Source of the DNA: Mycobacterium sp. UM_CSW
GTDB lineage: Bacteria; Actinomycetota; Actinomycetes; Mycobacteriales; Mycobacteriaceae
NCBI RefSeq assembly: GCF_000455205.1
Contig: NZ_AUWQ01000023.1
Location: 1 to 64,000, forward strand
Direction of reading: 5' to 3'
DNA: 64,000 nt
Within the stretch, counting starts at the first letter, position 1, and every line of letters begins with the position of its first letter. Below the pieces are notes generated by a model. It worked only from the letters and a program-made list of their open reading frames with translations, had not been told where the DNA came from and ran no database searches. Position numbers and translations under genes: made by a program. This document shows, one piece after another, positions 59,322-64,000 of this stretch.

Positions 59322-59365
59322 GAGCGGTGGTCGCCCCAACAATCCGGTTGGGGCGACCACCGCTC
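59322..59365. terminator. Strong bidirectional terminator hairpin
   Basis: A perfect 19-bp stem (GAGCGGTGGTCGCCCCAAC at 59322-59340 with 59347-59365) has a 6-nt loop. It lies between the convergent proline-rich gene and the histidine kinase gene and can serve both. Confidence 0.9.
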
Positions 59366-59367
59366 CC

Positions 59368-60834
59368 TCAATTCACGCCCGCGTCGAGCGGCAGGCTGAG
59401 CCGGAATTGAGCCCCGCCCTCGCGCGGCAGGCACGTCAGCTCCCCGCCATGGGCGCGCGCCAGCGCCCTGGCGATCGGCAGGCCCAGCCCGGCACCGCCG
59501 TGGTCGCGGGCGCGCCCGGCATCCAGGCGCACCAGCCGCTCGAAGATGCGGTCGCGTTCGTCGTCGGGAATGCCGGGGCCGGTGTCGGTGACGGTGACCT
59601 CGGCCGCGTGGTCGCGGGAGCGCAGGTCGACGTGGATGGCGCCGGCCTCGGGGGTGTAGCGCCGGGCGTTGTCGAGCAGGTTGGACAGGATCTGCGCCAG
59701 CCGGTTCGGGTCCGCTTTCATTCGCAGTTCGTCCGGGCCGGTCCGGATGACCGTGACGCCAGGCGCCAGCAAGGCCGCCCGGTCGGCTTCGGCGTCGACG
59801 ACAGCGGCGAGGTCGACATCTTGCAGATCCAGCGGCAGTCCCGCGTCGATTCGGCTCAGGTCGAGCATGTCGGCCACCAGGCGCCCGGCGCGGCGGGCGT
59901 CGGACAGCAGCAGGCTGGCACGGCGGTGCTGGGCACGGGCCGCGTCGTCGCGCTGCTGGCCGGCGTTGCTGACGAGTTGTTCGGCGGCCGCCTGGATGCC
60001 GGCGATCGGCGTCCGCAGCTCGTGCGCCGCGTCGACGAGAAATCGCCGGGTGGCCGCCTCGGCGCGCCGGGCATCCTCGGCCGAGTGCTGGGCCCGCCGC
60101 TCGGAGGCTTCCAGCGCCTCCAGCATTCCGTCGAAAGCTGCTGCGGCACGGCCTAATTCGGTATCGGCGCGCTTCGGGCGCAATCGTCGGCCGCGATCAC
60201 CCGTCGCGATGTTGGTGGCCAGCGCGGTGAGCCGGTCCAGTGGCCGCAGCGCGACCCGGCTGACCGCGATCAGCAGCAGCGCCGCCACCACCAGCGTCGC
60301 CACACCCGCGCCGATCATCAGCTGGCGCAGCTCCCGGGTCACCTGCGTGGTCTGCGTCGTGTCCGCCACCAGGATCACGCGACCGCCGTCGGGCAACGGA
60401 TGCACCAGCTCGGTGGCGGTCGCGTCCGGCGGCGGGGGCGGCACGCCCGGCGGCGGCCCGAACGGCGGGTAACCGGGCGGCGGCGGTGGCGGTGGCCCAA
60501 GCGGGGGAACGAACGCGCCGGCGGTGGTCTGCGGGCTGATCGCCGGGTCGCCGTAGGCCGTGCCGTCCGCGGTGACCACGAGCGCGCGCACGGTGCCGCC
60601 GCCCAGTTGGGCGGCGATCTGCTGCGGCGGCGTGCGCGCGATCGCCAGGGCGTCCGCGCGGGAGGTGGCCGCGAGAAGCCGGTCGTTGAGGTTTCGACGG
60701 GCCTGGGCGCGCACGGTGACGTCGATGATCACGCCCAGGATCAGCAACACGACGGCGAGCACGCCGATAGCGACGACGACGACCCGGCGCTGCAGCGACG
60801 GCGTCGGGGTCGCCGGATCGGCTGGTGCCGTCAT
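59368..60834 (-). CDS. Sensor histidine kinase with proline-rich extracytoplasmic segment
   Basis: This 488-residue membrane kinase has TM1 at about 17-41, a sensor domain at 42-171, TM2 at 172-194, then HAMP, HisKA with phospho-acceptor His271 (DAAHELRTPIAGI), and HATPase (N box QILSNLLDNARRYTPE; G boxes DTGPGIPDDERDRIFERL and GAGLGLPIARAL). The sensor domain carries a run of prolines at 110-137 (PPLGPPPPPPPGYPPFGPPPG), very like the neighbouring small proteins. The ATG at 60834 overlaps the response regulator stop (ATGA). The signal is unknown. Confidence 0.92.
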   Translation of the reverse strand: MTAPADPATPTPSLQRRVVVVAIGVLAVVLLILGVIIDVTVRAQARRNLNDRLLAATSRADALAIARTPPQQIAAQLGGGTVRALVVTADGTAYGDPAISPQTTAGAFVPPLGPPPPPPPGYPPFGPPPGVPPPPPDATATELVHPLPDGGRVILVADTTQTTQVTRELRQLMIGAGVATLVVAALLLIAVSRVALRPLDRLTALATNIATGDRGRRLRPKRADTELGRAAAAFDGMLEALEASERRAQHSAEDARRAEAATRRFLVDAAHELRTPIAGIQAAAEQLVSNAGQQRDDAARAQHRRASLLLSDARRAGRLVADMLDLSRIDAGLPLDLQDVDLAAVVDAEADRAALLAPGVTVIRTGPDELRMKADPNRLAQILSNLLDNARRYTPEAGAIHVDLRSRDHAAEVTVTDTGPGIPDDERDRIFERLVRLDAGRARDHGGAGLGLPIARALARAHGGELTCLPREGGAQFRLSLPLDAGVN

Positions 60835-61540
60835 GATCGGTGGGCCTGCATGCGGTAGCCGATGCCGCGGACCGTGTGCACGATTCGCGGGCCGTGTGCC
60901 TCGAGCTTGCGGCGCAGCCCGCTGATGTGCACCTGCACCAGGTTGGGGTCGTAGGCGTCGTAGCCCCACACCGCGTTCAGGATCTGCGGGGCGCTCACGA
61001 TTCGGCTGCGCTGTTCGACCAGGAATCGCAGCAACCGCAGCTCGGTGGCGGTCAGGTCCAGCGGATGTCCCGCGCGCACGGCGACCCCCGCGTCGACGTC
61101 GAGCATCAGGTCGCCCACCTGGAGCGCCCGCGGCAGCCGTCCCCGCCGGCGCAACACCGCACCGACCCGCGACACGAGTTCGGCCAGCTCGAACGGCTTG
61201 ACACGTAGTCGTCGGCCCCGCCGTCGAGGCCGCGCAGCCGGTCGTCGAGGCCGTCACGCGCGGTGATCAGCACGATGCCCGCGTCGCCCCAATCGCGGAT
61301 TACCTCGATGAGCTCGAATCCGTCGCGGCCCGGCAGCATCACGTCGAGCACCACCAAGTCCGGTCGCAGGCCGTCGAGCGCGGCCTCCAGACCGTCGCCG
61401 TCGGGGCAGGCGTCGGCGTGGTATCCGGCGTCGGTCAGCGCCTCGCTGACCATCTCCCGGATCGTCTCGGAATCCTCGACCACCAGCACCCGCGGTGTGC
61501 CGGCCGCCGGGTGCCTGCCCGCGCGCGGGTTACTCACCAT
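60831..61540 (-). pseudogene. OmpR-family response regulator with a single-base frameshift
   Basis: The receiver domain (Asp66 in DLVVLDVMLPG; Thr93 in LITARD) and the winged-helix DNA-binding domain (LTATELRLLRFLVEQRS, VQVHISGLRRKLE) are both intact but in different frames. After Val113 (ADDYV; codon at 61202-61204) one base is missing, so the frame leaves KPFELAELVSRVG, including the conserved lysine, and hits stop at 61106. Adding one base would restore a 236-residue regulator ending at 60831, overlapping the kinase start. Either the gene is broken or the base is a sequencing error; the site is not a homopolymer. Confidence 0.85.
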
Positions 61541-61589
61541 GCCTCATTGTTAGCGCCACTTTGCTGGACCTGCCTGTCCAGCCCGCTAT

Positions 61590-61609
61590 CTTCAGGTTCG
61601 CTTCAAGTT
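61590..61609. promoter_or_regulatory. Third operator-like repeat, upstream of the response regulator
   Basis: CTTCAGGTTCGCTTCAAGTT contains TTCAGGTT-cgc-TTCAAGTT, the same 11-bp-spaced repeat found at 58574-58590 and 58612-58628. It lies about 50 bp upstream of the regulator start, which fits autoregulation. Confidence 0.7.
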
Positions 61610-61641
61610 CCCGGCGCCGCCGTCGGGCACCGCGCCAAGCG

Positions 61642-63003
61642 TCATGCCGGCTCCGCCCGTGCCGCCGCTGCCGCGCTGAGGTCGACGACACCGGAACCAA
61701 GCAGCGGCTTGCCCGCCACCTCCGGGGCGAAGATCAACGTGACGGCGCCGACCAGCCCGGCGAACATCAGCATGTACGCGGGCATCATCGGATTGCCGGT
61801 TCCGGCCACCAGCGTCTCGGCGATCAATGGCGTGGTGCCGCCGAAGGCCGAAACCGCGATGTTGAACCCGATCGACACCGCGCCGTAGCGCACGTGGGTG
61901 GGAAACAGCGCGGGCAGGATCGCCGGCTCGAGGCTACTCAGGAAGAGCATGGGCAAGGCGACGAGCGCCACGCCGGCGAACTTCGTCGGATACGCCCCGC
62001 CGAACCGCATCAACGCGAACGCCGGCAGCGAGACCCCGACCAGCAGCCCGCAGCCCGTCCACATCAGCGGTTTGACCCCGATGCGGTCGGACAGCATCGC
62101 GACCAGGAGCACCCCGACCGTCAGGACCGCCAGCACCACCAGGACCATCACCAGGGCCGCGGTGTCCCCCACGCCCGCGGTCTTCTTGAGATATGTCGGC
62201 ACGTACCCGCTGACCATGTAGCTGGTGTCGGTGACCGCGAGCTCCACCCCGAGGCAGATCAGTAACCCTTTCCACTGCCGCACGACGGTCAGCACGAACT
62301 GGGTGCGGACGGAGACCGGCACCGCGACCTTATGCACCTTCTCGTAACCGGGCGACTCCTCGATCCGCGAACGCAGGTAGATCGCGACCAGGCCGAGCGG
62401 CGCGGCCAGCAGAAACGGGATGCGCCAGCCCCAGCTCAGCATCTCGGCGCTCGACAGCGCCGTTTGCAGGCCCGTCACCAGCACGGCGCCCACGACGAAC
62501 CCGCCGAGCGTGCCCACCGGGAGAAATCCGGCCATCATCCCGCGTTTGTGGTCGGGGGCGTGTTCGGCGATGAACGTCATGGCGCCCGCGTATTCGCCGC
62601 CGGAGGAAAGTCCCTGACCGATGCGAATGACCGTGAGCAGGATGGGCGCCCAGATCCCGATGGTGTGGTAGCCGGGCAGTGCGCCGGTCAAGGCGCCGCA
62701 GACCGCCATCAGCGAGATCGTCATCACCAGCACGGGCTTGCGCCCGATCCGGTCGCCGAGCGGGCCGAAGATGAACCCACCGAGGGGCCGGACGACGAAT
62801 CCCGCCGTCATCGTGCCGAACGTGGCGATCAGGTTGCCCGCGTCGGAATTGCTCCCGGGATAGAACGTCTGCGCAAGGAGCGTGGCGACGAGGCTGAACA
62901 GGGTGAAGTCGTACGCCTCCATGAAGTTGCCGATGGCCGTGCCCTGGATGGACCGATGCGCCGCTCGGCGATCGGCGGCCCGGACCTCAGCATTTCCACT
63001 CAT
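61642..63003 (-). CDS. MHS-family MFS transporter
   Basis: This 453-residue transporter has 12 membrane segments and belongs to the metabolite:H+ symporter branch (ProP/KgtP/ShiA). Seen: GNFMEAYDFTLFSLVATLLA in TM1, the MFS loop GPLGDRIGRKPVLV, and IRIGQGLSSGGEYAGAMTFIAEHAP. The substrate is probably a small organic acid, betaine or similar compound, but it cannot be read from the sequence. Confidence 0.9.
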   Translation of the reverse strand: MSGNAEVRAADRRAAHRSIQGTAIGNFMEAYDFTLFSLVATLLAQTFYPGSNSDAGNLIATFGTMTAGFVVRPLGGFIFGPLGDRIGRKPVLVMTISLMAVCGALTGALPGYHTIGIWAPILLTVIRIGQGLSSGGEYAGAMTFIAEHAPDHKRGMMAGFLPVGTLGGFVVGAVLVTGLQTALSSAEMLSWGWRIPFLLAAPLGLVAIYLRSRIEESPGYEKVHKVAVPVSVRTQFVLTVVRQWKGLLICLGVELAVTDTSYMVSGYVPTYLKKTAGVGDTAALVMVLVVLAVLTVGVLLVAMLSDRIGVKPLMWTGCGLLVGVSLPAFALMRFGGAYPTKFAGVALVALPMLFLSSLEPAILPALFPTHVRYGAVSIGFNIAVSAFGGTTPLIAETLVAGTGNPMMPAYMLMFAGLVGAVTLIFAPEVAGKPLLGSGVVDLSAAAAARAEPA

Positions 63004-63098
63004 TGGGTAGGTCAGTTACCCGAAACGCCGCGCAACTATTCGATCCCCGTCCGGGCTCGGCCGAAAAGCGCAATCGTTCGCCAAGATTGAAGCGGGGA

Positions 63099-63455
63099 CT
63101 AATCCCGCTCCGGACCCTTGATCGTCATCGCCGCGAAGGTGGCCAAAAACGTCGCGGCGGGCACCGCGTTGACGATCTTGTCCCGCGCCCGGATGTGCGC
63201 GCCGACGGCCAGGGTGAAATACAGCGTCAGCATCGCCGTCGTCAGCCTCGCCAAGCCGGGGAACCGGGTGACCGAGAGCAGGCCGACCGCCGCGGCCGCC
63301 TTGACGACCGGCAGCACGGGTCGGATCTCGTCCGGCACCCCGACGTCGTCCAGAACTTTCTTGATCGGGGCGACCTGCACCCCGCACGCCACCGCGTCGA
63401 CGGCGTGGAACACGGCAAGCGCCGCATAGGTTTTCGGTGAAGTCAGCGCACTCAT
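63099..63455 (-). CDS. DoxX-like small membrane protein
   Basis: This 118-residue protein has four hydrophobic segments and the DoxX-like order (PVLPVVKAAAAVGLLSVTRFPGLARLTTAMLTLYFTLAVGAHIRARD). It begins 10 bp after the SPFH gene stop on the same strand, so it probably belongs to that operon. Some DoxX proteins act in membrane redox complexes; no such role is shown here. Confidence 0.82.
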   Translation of the reverse strand: MSALTSPKTYAALAVFHAVDAVACGVQVAPIKKVLDDVGVPDEIRPVLPVVKAAAAVGLLSVTRFPGLARLTTAMLTLYFTLAVGAHIRARDKIVNAVPAATFLATFAAMTIKGPERD

Positions 63456-63465
63456 GCAAGCGAGC

Positions 63466-64000
63466 CTATTGGGTCAGCTGCGGCGGCGCGCCGGGCTCGC
63501 CGTCCACCGGCGCGCGGGCGCTCGCCTCGGCCTTGGCCACCGCCTGGGCGATCGCGGGGTCGGTCTCGGTGGAGAACCAGTCGGCGATGTCGGCGTCGTC
63601 GGACTCGGCGGCGTGCTTGGGGACGTCGTCGACCGGGGATGGCTGGAACCGGAATACGCCGTCCTCGCCGGGGGCACCCAGCAGTTTGGTGAAGCCCTGC
63701 AACGCCGAGCTGAAGTCGCTGGGCACCACCCACACCTTGTTAGCGTCACCGCGCGCCATCTCCGGCAGCGTCTGCAGGTACTGGTAGGCGAGCATCTCCG
63801 GGGTGGGCCTGCCGGCCTTGATCGCGGCGAACGTCTTCTCGATGGCCTTGGCCTGCCCCTGCGCCCGCAGGTAGGCCGCCGCGCGCTCACCCTGGGCGCG
63901 CAGCATGCGGGACTGCCGGTCGGCCTCGGCGGCCAGGATCGCGGCCTGCTTGGCGCCCTCGGCGGCCAGGATCTGCGCCTGCTTGGCTCCCTCGGCCTGA
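63466..64000 (-). CDS. SPFH/stomatin-like protein, C-terminal part (Rv1488-like)
   Basis: The frame continues to the right edge of the window, so only the C-terminal 177 residues are visible. They show the coiled-coil region with repeated AEGAKQAQILAAEGAKQA units, then AQGQAKAIEKTFAAIKAGRPTPEMLAYQYLQTLPEMARGDANKVWVVPSD, which is typical of bacterial stomatin/prohibitin-like proteins. These form membrane-bound scaffolds, often with an NfeD protein. The N-terminal membrane anchor and SPFH domain lie outside. Confidence 0.92.
   Translation of the reverse strand, partial: QAEGAKQAQILAAEGAKQAAILAAEADRQSRMLRAQGERAAAYLRAQGQAKAIEKTFAAIKAGRPTPEMLAYQYLQTLPEMARGDANKVWVVPSDFSSALQGFTKLLGAPGEDGVFRFQPSPVDDVPKHAAESDDADIADWFSTETDPAIAQAVAKAEASARAPVDGEPGAPPQLTQ

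Overview
The window looks like chromosomal DNA of a slow-growing, non-tuberculous Mycobacterium that makes lipooligosaccharide (LOS). Reasons: high GC, frequent GTG starts, and a gene order that follows, in reverse, the M. tuberculosis segment from ileS (Rv1536) to Rv1488. That segment includes an Rv1535-like small gene, a Pks5-type polyketide synthase, Pap acyltransferase, Rv1524/Rv1526-like glycosyltransferases, MmpL12-like and FadD25-like genes, gmdA/epiA, dodecin, lipL, meaB and mutBA. Synteny statements are from memory, not from a search.

Layout. (1) 1-8.7 kb: edge of an unknown gene; a DUF559-type gene between two 66-bp repeats; ileS with a T-box leader; an Rv1535-like gene behind an M-box (Mg2+) leader that also holds a 26-codon ORF; a TetR/nitronate-monooxygenase pair with an apparently leaderless promoter; an AhpD-like gene; then about 1 kb without genes. 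(2) 8.7-29.7 kb, lipid and assembly module: a fully reducing Pks5-type synthase, PapA acyltransferase, two GT1 and two GT2 glycosyltransferases, an O-methyltransferase, MmpL, a FAAL ligase (FadD25-like), a condensation-fold acyltransferase and a GAP-like membrane protein. (3) 30-49 kb, sugar module: two GDP-mannose 4,6-dehydratases, GDP-fucose synthase, UDP-glucose dehydrogenase plus UDP-xylose synthase, a WecC-like dehydrogenase with an epimerase, several glycosyltransferases and methyltransferases, a methyltransferase-glycosyltransferase fusion, a GtrA-like protein and two paralogous polytopic proteins. (4) 49.4-57.6 kb: dodecin, lipL, meaB, an unknown membrane protein and mutBA. (5) 57.8-64 kb: a VTT/DedA-like protein, two proline-rich small proteins next to a two-component system, an MHS-type transporter, a DoxX-like protein and the end of an SPFH protein.

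How it fits together (inference). FAAL and Pks5 would build methyl-branched acyl chains from methylmalonyl-CoA. Pap proteins would esterify them to a glycan core. The sugar module would supply xylose, fucose or other 6-deoxyhexoses, and possibly an amino-sugar acid, and MmpL/GAP-like proteins would export the product. MutAB/MeaB handles the methylmalonyl-CoA pool used by Pks5.

The least explained parts are the proline-rich/two-component locus at 58.5-61.6 kb, with three matching operator-like repeats and a frameshifted response regulator; the DUF559 gene between palindromic repeats; the M-box leader with its short ORF; the LPLF repeats in the MmpL tail; and the methyltransferase-glycosyltransferase fusion.
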